Assembly (NCBI GenBank): GCA_947646735.1
Contig: CANTFK010000943.1
Span: forward strand, 372,001-436,000
Direction: 5' to 3'
Source of the DNA: Peronospora farinosa
Lineage: Eukaryota > Oomycota > Peronosporomycetes > Peronosporales > Peronosporaceae
DNA length: 64,000 nt
The notes under the pieces are model-generated. The model saw only the letters and a list, made by a program, of their open reading frames with translations. It was not told the origin of the DNA and made no database searches. How positions within the stretch are numbered: the first letter of the stretch is position 1; each line of letters opens with the position of its first letter. Positions 11,164-21,485 of this stretch are shown here, in pieces. The position numbers were made by a program, and so were the translations under genes.

Positions 11164-12191
11164 GGACGTGCGGCCGGTACAGCACCCTCATGATGGGCGT
11201 CCACTACTTGCACCGATAATGGGGCTGGCGCACGGCACTCTGCCGCGCGATGTCCTGGCTTGAGACAACGAAAGCAAACCATTGGACGCCTGGTGCGAGC
11301 GTCACCTTTATGATGAAAGACACGTCGCCGGTCACCCGACGACTCAATAACGTCGATCTCCATAGGTTCTGGGCTAGAAGGCCGGGAAACGCTGACGACC
11401 GAGGGTTTGGCATAGGCCTTTGTGACCCTAAAGTCTTCACGGAGTGCGATGGCGAATGCCTCCTCCACTGTGGCAGGCTCGGCGCGCTCCAGCGATAAGC
11501 GGGTCTGCCCCTCACGCATACCATCCACAAAGACATTCACCTGTGTGTACATGTCCATGGGGTGCGTGATAATACACGACGCCAGATGCCTAGCCATCTG
11601 TACGTAGTCGCGCACCGCCATTTTACCCTGTCGCATCGACAGGAATCTTGATCGCACCAGTTTCTCCTCTTGTGGTGGCTCGAAGGCAAGACGGAGATCG
11701 TCCTGGATGGTATCCAAGGTGGGAAATGCGTGCTCGTCCACAACGAGTTTACCAAGGGCCCACTCCTTGGCCTTCCCGGTGCGGCGGGAAAGAAGAAAGT
11801 TGACCTTCGCCTGTGGAGCCTCAAGAAGTCTCGAGGCGATGGCGATATCAACTTCTCGGAACCACCGGTTCAGCGATAACCAGTCCTTACCTTCTCCAGA
11901 GTAGGAGGAGGTTTCCATCTTCACGGCCTCATTACGTGAAGGGTGCGAGGGAGTTAAGCCTCGCCGGTTGGATTCGGCGAGCTCGCGTGCCATAAACTCA
12001 TGTATGGCGAGACGTTGCGCGTCAGGGGTCGCTGATCTCATCAACGACGCCACGAATGCTTCTCCCGATATCGCCACGAGGCGATTAAGGGCATCCCACT
12101 CAACACCAGTAAGATGGGGGAAGGTCGCGTGCTCCAGAAATAAATCTGGAGTGTCAAAGTACGACGATTCGCTCATCCCAAACTCGGGCAT
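11142..12191 (-). CDS. gag: G2 Gag (349 aa)
   Basis: The uninterrupted frame from ATG 12191 starts only 26 bp inside the 5' LTR. It is a retrotransposon Gag with a central helical capsid-like region ([41 protein letters not shown]) and one CCHC zinc knuckle [14 protein letters not shown] (about residues 306-319), which binds RNA. It ends at a TAG inside the frameshift stem. It would build the virus-like particle in the cytoplasm. This is the only G2 protein still intact. Confidence 0.9.
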   Translation of the reverse strand: MPEFGMSESSYFDTPDLFLEHATFPHLTGVEWDALNRLVAISGEAFVASLMRSATPDAQRLAIHEFMARELAESNRRGLTPSHPSRNEAVKMETSSYSGEGKDWLSLNRWFREVDIAIASRLLEAPQAKVNFLLSRRTGKAKEWALGKLVVDEHAFPTLDTIQDDLRLAFEPPQEEKLVRSRFLSMRQGKMAVRDYVQMARHLASCIITHPMDMYTQVNVFVDGMREGQTRLSLERAEPATVEEAFAIALREDFRVTKAYAKPSVVSVSRPSSPEPMEIDVIESSGDRRRVFHHKGDARTRRPMVCFRCLKPGHRAAECRAPAPLSVQVVDAHHEGAVPAARPKNGRDQ

Positions 12192-12199
12192 AGGAAGGA

Positions 12200-12215
12200 C
12201 TACAAAGTGCTACCA
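12200..12215 (-). promoter_or_regulatory. G2 primer-binding site
   Basis: On minus, two bases after the 5' LTR, TGGTAGCACTTTGTAG. The first 11 bases match the G3 and G4 sites, so these lineages appear to use one tRNA ending AAGTGCTACCA; initiator Met is a guess. Confidence 0.7.
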
Positions 12216-12217
12216 GG

Positions 12218-12559
12218 TGTAACGGGGCTAGAACGTACCGTCACTAGCTTACACGTGCGCTTGAGGAAGACTCAAGCCCGAGTATTAGGTATTAAGTAAA
12301 TTTAACTCTGATTTTTATTTTGGTTTTAATTCGTACTAATTACGAAGATTTTAGTCGTAATAAATACGACAGTGTTCCTGCCTTTCGGGAACCACACAAT
12401 TTCAGGTTGATTTATCATTGGTCCATATTGGGGACTTTAGGCCCAATAATAAACCAATAATAAATTACCACGCTGTGCCCGCTATTCGGGCCCAGCACCT
12501 GCCTACATATGTAATTGTTTATTTGTGTTAATGCTATATGTGTAATGTAGCCCATTACA
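12218..12559 (-). repeat. G2 5' LTR (342 bp)
   Basis: On minus it starts TGTAATGGGC and ends CCCCGTTACA, pairing with 4703-5044. It contains a short inverted repeat block TACGAAG/ATTTTAGTCGTA that may be structural. Confidence 0.9.
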
Positions 12560-13039
12560 CTTCCTCGGAACAGGCGTGTGGCCAGACTCGAGTTCCTGTA
12601 CAGCGCGACGAAGACTTGCCAAGTAGATCGCAAATTGAGTAGTATTTAATATAGTCCTATTCTTTTAACTTCTTTGCTCTATCCTTGCCTGAAGCTCTGA
12701 TTCCTTGTGTCGACTGGTCTGATCCTTGTATTAACTGGTCAGGAGTGGCTGAACCCCGAGGGGCCGAGGTTGACCAATGAGGGACCCAGGTCGACCAATG
12801 AGGAACCAAGTTCCGAAGGGGACCATGGTCGACTCCCTTCGGTACCGGTTAAACAGTACCCTGGTAATGACTTCTCCTTTGTTTGTCTTTCACATTGTCA
12901 TCCAACGTTCGCTTCACTCCGAGGTTCTCTTTCTCTCCGGTCCCTTCGCGTGGTCCCTTCTCCCTGGTCCACGGCCCACTACCCCTTCAACCCAACTGGC
13001 CTCTGGGTTTTTCAAAATTTTGAAAAGCACTTCACCTCA
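12560..13039 (-). repeat. Remnant of a G5-type LTR
   Basis: The reverse complement of this stretch matches the single LTR at 52361-53551: the start (GGTGAAGTG), the GGTCGACC-type minisatellite (only about 3 units here, 12760-12830), the TATA region and ATTTGCGATCTAC. G2 is inserted into it; the remaining LTR end is missing, cut at the G1 LTR. Confidence 0.72.
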
Positions 13040-13177
13040 TTTCCATAACTTGTCCACGGCTTTGTCGTTTTGCGCGAACAGCGTATATTTAACACGTCCT
13101 TGGGCCTGGAATTGTTTCGCCACGTGCACTTAGCGCCATTGTTCTTCTTCATCTATTTCTGTTTTTAAGACCAACGA

Positions 13178-13776
13178 TGTAGACAGGTACTTCTACGAAG
13201 TTGCCTCGTACTACTTAGCACACATCTTCAGCACAAGCGAGGAAGCAGTTAGACCGTCTTACCTTCGCGTGCGAGTGTGGTTGTGTGGTTGGTCGACTAC
13301 TTAAGTAGTCGTACCACCAGTTGCCTCTCGCTTAAGCGAGAGCGCAATGAACAACTAACAAGTGTCCTACTTACGTCACGCAGAAGCTAACTCAGCTTCT
13401 AGTGCGTAGTAGACAGTGTGTAGTAAATTCAAGACTGAGTTATATTTAATGAATTATAATTAAATATAAAACTTAACTACTGATTGGCTAATTATATAAA
13501 GATCGGATACGCGACTCTTTAGAAGCGTATCCTGACGTGTAAGCTTAAATGTAGATTTAAGCTCGCTAATGGCGTCCTTCTGGGACGTCGCGATGCCTAG
13601 CTTCAACTAGCGTCATCCTTTCCCATGTGAATCCATCAATGGATATCACATTCACGAGGGTGAATCACATTTATGTATCGCACACAAGTGACAGGTCAAA
13701 AGTAATCATGGATAATTTGCGACCTTACATCAAGTATATACATCATTATTTACGTGTAACTAGATGCCCTATTACA
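13178..13776. repeat. Hairpin-packed LTR-like sequence, family unknown
   Basis: It starts TGTAGACAGG and ends GCCCTATTACA, a TG...CA layout of about 600 bp. It holds two perfect 18-bp palindromes (13294-13311 and 13325-13342), AGAAGCT/AGCTTCT, GGATACGC/GCGTATCC, and the second copy of the 27-bp near-palindrome (13627-13653). No target duplication was found, so LTR status is inference. Confidence 0.4.
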
Positions 13777-13890
13777 TTAGGAGTGTTTTGACGCCCAGGT
13801 TGCCTTATTAAGCTTAGTTGCGTAAGCCTAGCCGCTGACCGTAGGCTCCGAAATATTGTATGCTAAATCTTTAGGGTTGTGTTAACCTTG

Positions 13891-15009
13891 CTAAGATTTC
13901 TCATGGGTCAGCTCCTTTTTAAGCCTCTTTGCCAGTCTGACAGCAATATTCTTCACTCTGTCGTCTTTAACCTTCGAACCCTTATCTAGAATTATCGTTA
14001 ATGTTTCGTCGTTGTAATGATAACGTAAAATTGATAAAGCAGCCTTAGCAGGCACACGGTCAGCCGACTTGAAAGCCTTCTCAGCCTCTTTAGCAGCCAA
14101 CTCAAACTTTTCTTTAATCTTGATAGCATTATTAGCAGCCGACTCAAACGCCTTCTTAGTCTTGATAGCCTCCTTATCAGTCAACTTTATAGCCGCCGCA
14201 TCATCCAACTTTTTAGCCGCCGCATCACTTAAAATTTTAGCCACCTCCATAGCCGACTTGTAAGCCTCATTGTAAGCCTCATTGTCCATCACTCGGTAAT
14301 ACGACCCGACAAATTCTAGCCAATGAACTAGTTGTGGGCTTTCAAAGAGTCCTTCTCCATTATCGTGTAGCTTTAAAAGTGTGAAAACCGACTCCACACT
14401 TTTTCCAGTGTCACACCACTTCTGGAGTTGTACCGTTAACAGGACATCGGCGAGTATATACGTATTGGGATTTCTTAGTCCAGCAACAAGAACATCAGCC
14501 AATGCAGCATCTTCCCTGTAATGAGCTTTCAGAGTCGACAAGATTACATCAATTCCCGCTTTGCGATCTTTCGAGTATCTTGCCTCGACAAAAAGGACCC
14601 ACTTCATAAAGCGTAGGTCTCGAAACAGTTTGGTTCCTTCCGTGTCGAGCTTGACAAGCTCTTCGAGCTTCAGAAGCTTGAACACATCGTCCGAGGATTT
14701 CCGCATCAGCCGCCACACCCAAATTTGCATTTTCTGGTAAATTGCCGCAGGAATAGACTTCAGGCTGGAAAAGCTGGGAGCCAGTTCTGAAAAATGAAAG
14801 TTAAGGGCCCTCTCTTCAGAAGATTCACTCGTCTCCATGGCCGTGGTACGCTTCAATCGCCGATTGATCGCGGCCGGGGCATGAGACGAATGCAGCGTAG
14901 TCGAAGCGACACCCCCAGGATTCGACTTGGGGGTTGCCACGGTTTGAGCTGAGCAAAAGACGAGCGCAACAACAACTAGCGCGCAAGAAATCCGGGCTGC
15001 ACTTGACAT
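13891..15009 (-). CDS. Secreted RxLR-EER type effector with WY-like repeats (372 aa)
   Basis: The frame from ATG 15009 is intact. Residues 1-25 form a signal peptide (hydrophobic ALVVVALVF, cleavage likely after TVA). An RxLR-like motif is at 50-53 with Lys in the last place (RRLK) and EER at 65-67. The rest is helical with WY/LWY-type spacing: VFKLLKLEEL then W137 and Y164; LQKW198, VFTLLKLHDN, W230 and YY237-238. Residues 245-320 are an Ala/Lys-rich helical stretch with loosely repeated units. Such effectors are secreted and act in host cells; the target here is unknown. It stands alone among dead transposons, a usual setting for this class. The motif variant is within what the family tolerates. 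Confidence 0.85.
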   Translation of the reverse strand: MSSAARISCALVVVALVFCSAQTVATPKSNPGGVASTTLHSSHAPAAINRRLKRTTAMETSESSEERALNFHFSELAPSFSSLKSIPAAIYQKMQIWVWRLMRKSSDDVFKLLKLEELVKLDTEGTKLFRDLRFMKWVLFVEARYSKDRKAGIDVILSTLKAHYREDAALADVLVAGLRNPNTYILADVLLTVQLQKWCDTGKSVESVFTLLKLHDNGEGLFESPQLVHWLEFVGSYYRVMDNEAYNEAYKSAMEVAKILSDAAAKKLDDAAAIKLTDKEAIKTKKAFESAANNAIKIKEKFELAAKEAEKAFKSADRVPAKAALSILRYHYNDETLTIILDKGSKVKDDRVKNIAVRLAKRLKKELTHEKS

Positions 15010-17239
15010 GACAGCTATCCCTTATTATTGGCACAGTGAGCTTGGAGCAAATTGTAAAGTGAGGAGGCAGTGTAGCACAGGATGGAATCCTGGATTCAAT
15101 TAGTTAGACAGTTCCATCCTCCATTACGACCAGACTACAGTGCATCAGGCCAGAAAGATTGGAGACTATCCATCTTTCCCGTCTTACCGTCTTTTAGCTC
15201 GTTAAATCTTCCGTTCGTGCACTCGATCCGAGCAGCCGCACCGCTTACGTTCTCGCCATGGATAGGCCAATGTATGTATCGGTGCTGACCTTCAGAGCAA
15301 ATAGAAGAAGAACAGACCGTCTATTTCAAACATTAAGGATTGGTAAGATGTCTGGAGTGCTTCTACCAGGACTTCGTCATTCTTCGCCTCGCTGGCTCAA
15401 TCTGCTGGCTCGAGACGTCGGGCGTCACGGAGGACACTCCGAAAAGGGCACGTGGAATCGGGTATCCAGCCCGAGGTGTAAACAGTGGCTCAATGATCGC
15501 AACAAGCGCCGGGCACCACACCGATCAGTCCCGATCGACCGCTGATGCACCTGGACGGGGCCGATCAATTCACGTTCTTGGCAAGTTCACTTCGTGGGAC
15601 CGAGATTCGCGCTCGGCGATCGAATCGGCGGCTTGAAGGCTGACGTAGAATAGCAGGAACTATTGGGGAAAGAGGGAATGATAACCGCGGTCATCGATCC
15701 TCTCCCCCCGGGGGTAACAGGGTTGGTGCTCCCCTTACGGTTCGCACGCTGCGCTTGCCCCCCATAGCGCACGCAGCAGAGGGAAAACCTCCCCCCTCTT
15801 ATCCTGGGCCTCCCGTTGGAGGGACTTCCCGCCCTGGTCGGAGGGGGCCGGTTGACCGGCTCTTTGAAGGTCTTCGTCTCTTGGCCGTTGTTGCTCGAAG
15901 GCTCGAATTGGGAAGTGCCTTCAGAGCAAATACAGTACCTGTGTCATTAACATGATCAGTTCTCTGGATTCCATGTGGATTGGCGAACAGCGATGCGTCG
16001 TCACCAAATCTTGTCGTTATCCACTGCACCATTTATTGTGAACCCTGAAGTGCTAGCAGTGTCGGACTCGAACTTTAGTGTCGGTCATTTACTCCCAATT
16101 GACCAAAGCACTTTCTTCCTCGGCAGTTCTACGATCTGATGCCACAAGAGACATAGTAAGAAGAACAAGAGTAGGCAATCCCATATCCGCATTGCTTCCA
16201 CACGTAGCAGCTTGGACACTCTCGACAACAGAATTATCTGCAATTGAAATGGCACCACTGTTGATGATCTTGACGATGGCAGGATATAACATAGCGAAAG
16301 CAGCCGGCATTCGGCAGCGATAGATATAATATACAGATGGACGCCGATCAAGCGTGGTCAAGTCTTTCCAATTTTACATGTGTCCAAAGCTGTCGACGAT
16401 GTTGCGATGCAAAGCCATAGCTGGGATCAGGTACCAAATGCGACCCTAGCGTTCATATTAGAACTTGCCTTGTCGTACTTGACAGATTGGAGGCTATTCG
16501 ATCAGCACAACTATTAGCTTGACATAGCTTCGACATCGGCGAATTAACTTTTCACTAAAAACGACGAGATACTTTGTCAGTAACAAATTGAATTAGAGAC
16601 TTATTTAGCACCTAGCTTTTGTGGAAATCGATTCGTTGATGCTGCCGTCGTCGGCAACAACAAATATCACTATGTCAAACATACTATACTATCAAGCTTG
16701 AAATGCGCATATGCATCTTACAATTCTTTCTTAAACGAGTACGTAGCTAGCAGCACCGTCCGACTTAAATACACAGTAAAAACGACGTAGTGCATAAAAC
16801 CTTAAGACCATGCTTTCAAAAGAGAAGTCTATTGTCTCCTTGCTCATCGCGTTGGCAACTAGGCGACAGCGTGTACCGCTTTACGACACGTCACAACCAC
16901 TGAAAAAGTGTTAGAGAGTACTGGTTTTAACAGGTACGTCAAGGGAAAGACCGATACAGATCAATTGCATCCGCACCAGTGGGCTGAAGATGGGAAAGAC
17001 GCTGGGATAGGACGACGCCAACAGATCGGGAAGAGCGACAAGGATGGGCTAGGAGCAGATGCTGGCAAGTCCAGTAATTGCTATCTTTTATGGAAGATGG
17101 ATGCCCACGCGGCGTGCTTATGTGACCAACACTGTTTAGAGTGGACGACATTACTAGCAGATGTTGGCTCAGAAATAAAAGCCAACGGAAGAGCTTTCTA
17201 GATTGCTTCTCCAAGCAAAAATTAAATGACTAGAGGCAT
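15010..17239. other. Spacer with no supported gene
   Basis: Short frames at 15082-15636, 15755-15955, 16078-16361 and 16908-17201 have no motif I recognise and overlap frames on the other strand. There is a GC-rich patch with CCCCCGGGGG near 15705 and a 15-bp phrase (CCTTCAGAGCAAATA) repeated at 15289-15303 and 15918-15932. It may contain effector 5' flank; no promoter element could be assigned. Confidence 0.5.
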
Positions 17240-17402
17240 TTGTAGGGGTTTTATAAGATGAAGTATCTCCCACTTCCGTAAAATGGGTAGACTTCGTAGT
17301 CATTTATCTTATTATATATTTCCGTAGAACTAGGTGGCTTTTAGCCGTATATTCATCTACTTCTTTATAGCTAAGTGGCTTCTAGCCTCAAAAGTCTTCC
17401 TC
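17240..17402 (+). repeat. Decayed fragment of a G4 LTR
   Basis: It resembles the last quarter of the G4 LTR (repeated phrase AACTAAGTGGCTTTTAGCC in variant forms, then AAAGTCTTCC). It is cut at 17403 by the G3a LTR. It may be the 5' LTR of the G4b copy. Confidence 0.6.
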
Positions 17403-17852
17403 CATAACGGGGTGAGATCGTTACATAATGTTGACACTTATGTGAAGTATCAATATTTAATTTTATTATAACTAATAATATTTGACAATATTATCTTTTC
17501 ATACAATATTGTCCTCGCATCTCCTTGAAGTTTAAGATGCCCTCTAATTGGTTGATATAGGCTATTATATCAATTAAGGCGCTGACCAATCCCCGATGGA
17601 CGCGCGCAATGAATGGAGTGCACAAAGGTAGCATACATATTTGTACTTTGATGTAGTTAAGATAAGGTTATTAATGTTTTCGTTTTGTTAGATAGTTTAA
17701 CTATATTAGATACAATTCTCTTTTCTCTACTTCTAACGTGTTGTTAGAAGTAAAACTTCCTCTGCCTCTTTGTGTTTGACACCTGCTTTCTCTGATTATC
17801 AGTAAAGGTAGACTATACTGTTATCAGTATAGTCGGAGGGTGCCCCATTACA
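17403..17852 (+). repeat. G3a 5' LTR, diverged
   Basis: It has the same plan as the 460-bp G3 LTRs but with many substitutions and a decayed start (CATAACGGGG). It ends GCCCCATTACA, followed by a damaged primer site. It looks older than the G3b and G3c LTRs. Confidence 0.82.
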
Positions 17853-18028
17853 CCTAGTAACACTTCGTGGTCCGTTCAACGACCATTTTATCATCCGCAA
17901 TGGAATTAGCGGATGAGGAGCGTCATCAAGCAACGCGTAATGACTTCCGCCATCTGATAAGTCGATTTAACTAGTACATAAGACGATCCTGAATATTGTA
18001 GTACAAATGAAGCGATCTCGAATGGGAT

Positions 18029-19138
18029 GTGGTTCAGCGTATGGCTGAAACCATCGGCAACCCTGCCGTTGGTGCCATGTTGCTCTCTCTTAGCGGAGAC
18101 GACCAACATGCAACCATCGCCAAGTTCATACAACATGAACTTGACGAAGTCGTAAAGAAACTCACCTTGCTAGAGAAGCAAGGTTCTCAACAGGTTGAAC
18201 TGTTGAGAGAACAAGGCGCTCAACAAGCTGACTTGTTGATGCAGCAGGGTGCTCAACAGTCTGAACTGTTGAGACAACAGCAGGCTAGTGCTGTTGCTGC
18301 CGGGTCGACGTATACACGTCGACCCGAGTCCTTGAAGATTGATGTCTCCAAGTACAAGGCAGTCGAAAGCGACTCCTTGTTGAGATGGTTCGTCGAGCTC
18401 GACGATGCCATTGAGGCTCGCCGCATCGATGACGATGCGATGAAGGTCAAGTTCGCCATGTCGAACTTGGCAGGACGTGCCAAAGCTTGGGCCTTAGGGC
18501 TCAAACTGCACGACCCACACGTTTTCCCAACGTATGACGTCTTCAAGGCGCGGCTCAAACACACGTTTGAACCGACTCGCGCCGAATTCAGGGCTCGGGC
18601 TGAGCTCCTGGATTTGAAACAGGGTAAGCGTGATATACAATCTTACGCCCAACACGTACGATACCTCGTTAGCTGTATCGTACTGAACCCAATCGATGAA
18701 CACACGCAGGTTACTGTGTTCATCAAGGGTCTGGCAAATGGTCCTGTAAAGACCCACTTGTTCCGCTTGGAGCTAGAATCGCTGGATCAAGCGATCTCTA
18801 TAGCGGAACAGGAGGACTTCAGCCTGCAACAGGCTCACATCGACTCGGGGTCCTATCGCCCACCGAGACGACAGGAGGGCGGAGATCCAGAACCAATGGA
18901 CCTCTCCTATGTAGAGAGCGAGCGACCTAGCTCTCCAGCATACACGCGATTGCAAAAGTGCAATCACTTTCAAAAGATGGGCCACTACGCTTATGAGTGT
19001 AGTGCATCACGCCCAGTGTCTCGTAACACTGGGAGTGACGGTCGACCGTCTGCCAAGAAGAGCCAGAGACGTGGGTCCCACGCTGCTGCGAAATCGAAAC
19101 AACGTGGTGGACCATTAAAAAGCGGTCGGGGTCAGTAG
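18029..19138 (+). pseudogene. gag: G3a Gag
   Basis: The frame is intact from an internal position, but the first 30 or so codons present in G3c are disrupted by foreign bases near 17955-18015. It contains a Gln-rich coiled coil of 11-residue repeats (LLREQGAQQAD, LLMQQGAQQSE; about residues 50-90), a capsid-like region and a zinc knuckle CNHFQKMGHYAYEC in which the second Cys is Phe. The slippery heptamer is altered to A AAA AGC. It is probably a non-functional copy. Confidence 0.85.
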
Positions 19139-19188
19139 GGGCGGAGCGCCCTACTGATCCAGCAACGTCAAGAGAGTTCGCGGGACTC

Positions 19189-21077
19189 TTGACGAAGGTT
19201 GCTCCCAACACACAGTCACTGTGTGTTGCCGCTCCCAGTGATGAGGTATCCCTCATCACATTGAAGATCGAAGTGACAAAGAACATGTCACTTCGCGCCC
19301 TAGTTGATTGTGGGGCTTCGAGCAGCTCTGTTCGACGCCAATCGCTAGATGATCGTAGCCTCAAATATGTTGAGCGTGAGACCCCTCCAACGAGGATGAC
19401 GGTGCACCTTGCAACTGGCGCATCCGTAACACTAAAGAAACGTGTAGTAGGAATTCACTACACGCTTGAAGGCAAAAAGTACGATGATGATTTCATCGTA
19501 CTTGATCTGGATGACAAATTTGATATCATCCTAGGATTACCATGGCTCAGAAGGTACGATCCATGGGTCAGCTGGCAGCATCGAACCGTGAAGATGCCTG
19601 CCGCTTGTTCATCAGATGGCCATCTGATGAACGTCTTGGAGCGTTCACAAGCGTGTGAATGTACTACGAGTGAGTGTGATGGCCTCACTTATGGTTCGGT
19701 CGTTAGTACGACTGCACAAGAACTCAGCGTGACAGACAGTCCCGCTGTGGAGCAAGCTGCCGGCGGCTGTGCACAAGCACAGGCAGCGTCGAAGGTCCAC
19801 CACTCGAATAAGTCGAGTGGACTGGGACATGAATGCTCGCCTAGAGGGCAGCATTCACCGAAGAGTAAACCGGTTGCCCAGAAACGGCAACACGGTAATC
19901 CTAGATCAACTGGAGAGTTGATCGTAGAGGATCTCGCTGTGGTTGCGCCACCACAGCTAGAGGAAGTCGATGGAACTTGTTCCATCGAGCCTGCGGGAAT
20001 AAGTCCCCAGGAAATAATCACTGAGGGAATAAGTCCCCAGTGCCCTGAGGGAATAAGTCCCCAGGAGGAAACCGAGACGTTGAACGTCTTGGTTAATGAC
20101 GGATCAAGCGTAGGCGCTTATACGCTTGATCTTATCCCGCCTCCGAAGTTAACTTCGGAGATAACTCAGTTGCCTACGCTAGAACCTAAAAGGTTCTTGC
20201 GTGATCTGCGTAGTGGCAAAGTCAAGCAGATCTGTGTGCTCGTCGCAGAAGACGAGTACATGACTGACATTCGGTCAGCAACAGTTTTTGCCGAGAACGA
20301 ACGGGTTCTCAGCAGCTCATCAATGGACGAAAGTGTCCTTGATAAGAAGACTCGGATTGAGCGATATACATCGCAATCCTGGGAGTCGCTGAAGTCAAAT
20401 CCTTTGTACAAGGATTTGGTCGAATTCAAGGATGTATTCCCTGAATCCGTTCCGTGCGAGTTGCCTAAGGGTAAAGGTACTTTCCACGAGATCTACCTAG
20501 TTCCAGGCACTAACTATTGTGTCATGAAGCAGTGGCCACTGCCTCGGGAACAGGTCGAGGCGATCGACAAGTTCTTTGCCGATCGCCTAGCAGCGGGCCA
20601 TGTGAGGGAGTCAACTTCACCTCACAGCTCTCCGACCTTCTGTGTGCGCAAGGCCACAGGAGGGTTGCGGATAGTGCACGCGTTCAATAAGTTGAACGCT
20701 GCAACGATACCGGCGCAAACGCCGATACCGAGAAAGGACGTAATCATAGATGGTATGTCTAAGAGTACCATCTTTTCGTCCATGGATCTGATGGATGGTT
20801 TCTATCAGATCCTAATGCGTGAACGGGACATCCCGTACACAGCAGTGAGCACTCCCAGTGGTATGCTCTGGGAATGGTTGGTGATGCCGCAAGGGCTCAG
20901 TAATGCACCAGCCACATTCAATAGATGTGTTTCACATCTATTGAGACCGGTGCGCGAATTCGCACCGAGTTAATTCGAAGATGTGTTCGTCCATAGTCGG
21001 GCTATGGACGGGAAAACAGACGTGGAGGTTCAAAGACTCCACTTTCGTAAGAATCTTACACTTATGCGCGAGCATAA
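19189..21077 (+). pseudogene. G3a protease and partial RT
   Basis: The retropepsin site reads LVDCGASSSSV (DCG rather than the usual DS/TG), with flap region IILGLPWLRRYDPW. The linker has three EGISPQ units (about 20010-20065). RT runs to the catalytic box, where the Tyr codon of YFDD is TAA (about 20971-20973) and the next residues read FED. The element is truncated soon after, near 21077. Confidence 0.86.
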
Positions 21078-21166
21078 ATTTACGGCACCCGTATTCGCGG
21101 CTGGTATCCATGGCTCCATGGAAGCTTCCAAGGAGCTACCTGAGGCTAAGACCTTTTTACCTGTAC

Positions 21167-21485
21167 TGTAAGGGATAAGGGCGTCTTTTTACCTTCTTAT
21201 ACTAAAAGGGCGTTAAGGAAGCGCTTTTAATTAACTCGTAAATATAACTCTGTTATATTTTTGTTTTGTTTTAATTCGCAGTTAGTGCGAATATGTTCCC
21301 TAGCTCATGGAACCACTCAATATGGAAGCTAATTTATTATTGGTTAATAAATGGGTCTGGCAACTCAATAGTAACCCATTAATAAAATGACGCGCAGTAT
21401 CCGCTAATCGGATACTGCCCTATGACTACTTTTGTAAAAATGTATAATTTTTAGAACTACTTATTTAATTGGTTGCGGCATAAAT
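21167..21485 (-). repeat. G1-family LTR, inverted
   Basis: The reverse complement matches 4338-4659, including the CGGATACTGC block and the central GTTCCATGAGCTAGG block. Ends are decayed (TGTAAGGGAT here; GGTTGCGGCATAAAT at the other side). No target duplication was seen. Confidence 0.8.

Larger units (their letters stand above)
4703..12559 (-). mobile_element. G2: full-length Ty3/gypsy chromodomain element
   Basis: It is bounded by two 342-bp LTRs. Flanks are ATTCC (4698-4702) and CTTCC (12560-12564), a 4 of 5 match fitting a target-site duplication. Reading on minus: LTR, primer site, gag, -1 frameshift cassette, protease, linker, RT, RNase H, integrase, GPF/Y, chromodomain, then LTR. An antisense (plus-strand) accessory frame begins 80 bp from the 3' LTR. 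It is inserted into an older G5-type LTR, whose remainder is at 12560-13039. Confidence 0.93.
17403..21077 (+). mobile_element. G3a: truncated G3 element
   Basis: It comprises the 5' LTR, gag, protease and the RT start, closely similar to G3b and G3c. Homology stops near 21077, in the middle of RT; no 3' half or 3' LTR is attached. About 90 bp of unassigned sequence (21078-21166) leads into a G1-family LTR on the other strand. Confidence 0.88.

Noticed and set aside
15258..15636. Two overlapping frames in the effector upstream region
   Set aside because: Low-complexity Arg/Ser content, no start context or partner; treated as spacer.
16078..16361. Overlapping frames on both strands (82-90 codons)
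   Set aside because: No recognisable motif, mutually overlapping and typical of chance frames in AT/GC-balanced sequence.
16908..17201. 97-codon plus frame
   Set aside because: No domain, no signal peptide, no homologous copy in the window; not enough to call a gene.
19458..20429. Minus-strand frames over G3a protease (also at 33130-34101 and 57044-57990)
   Set aside because: They repeat in all G3 copies only because the sense sequence is conserved; they are not next to the 3' LTR and show no domain.
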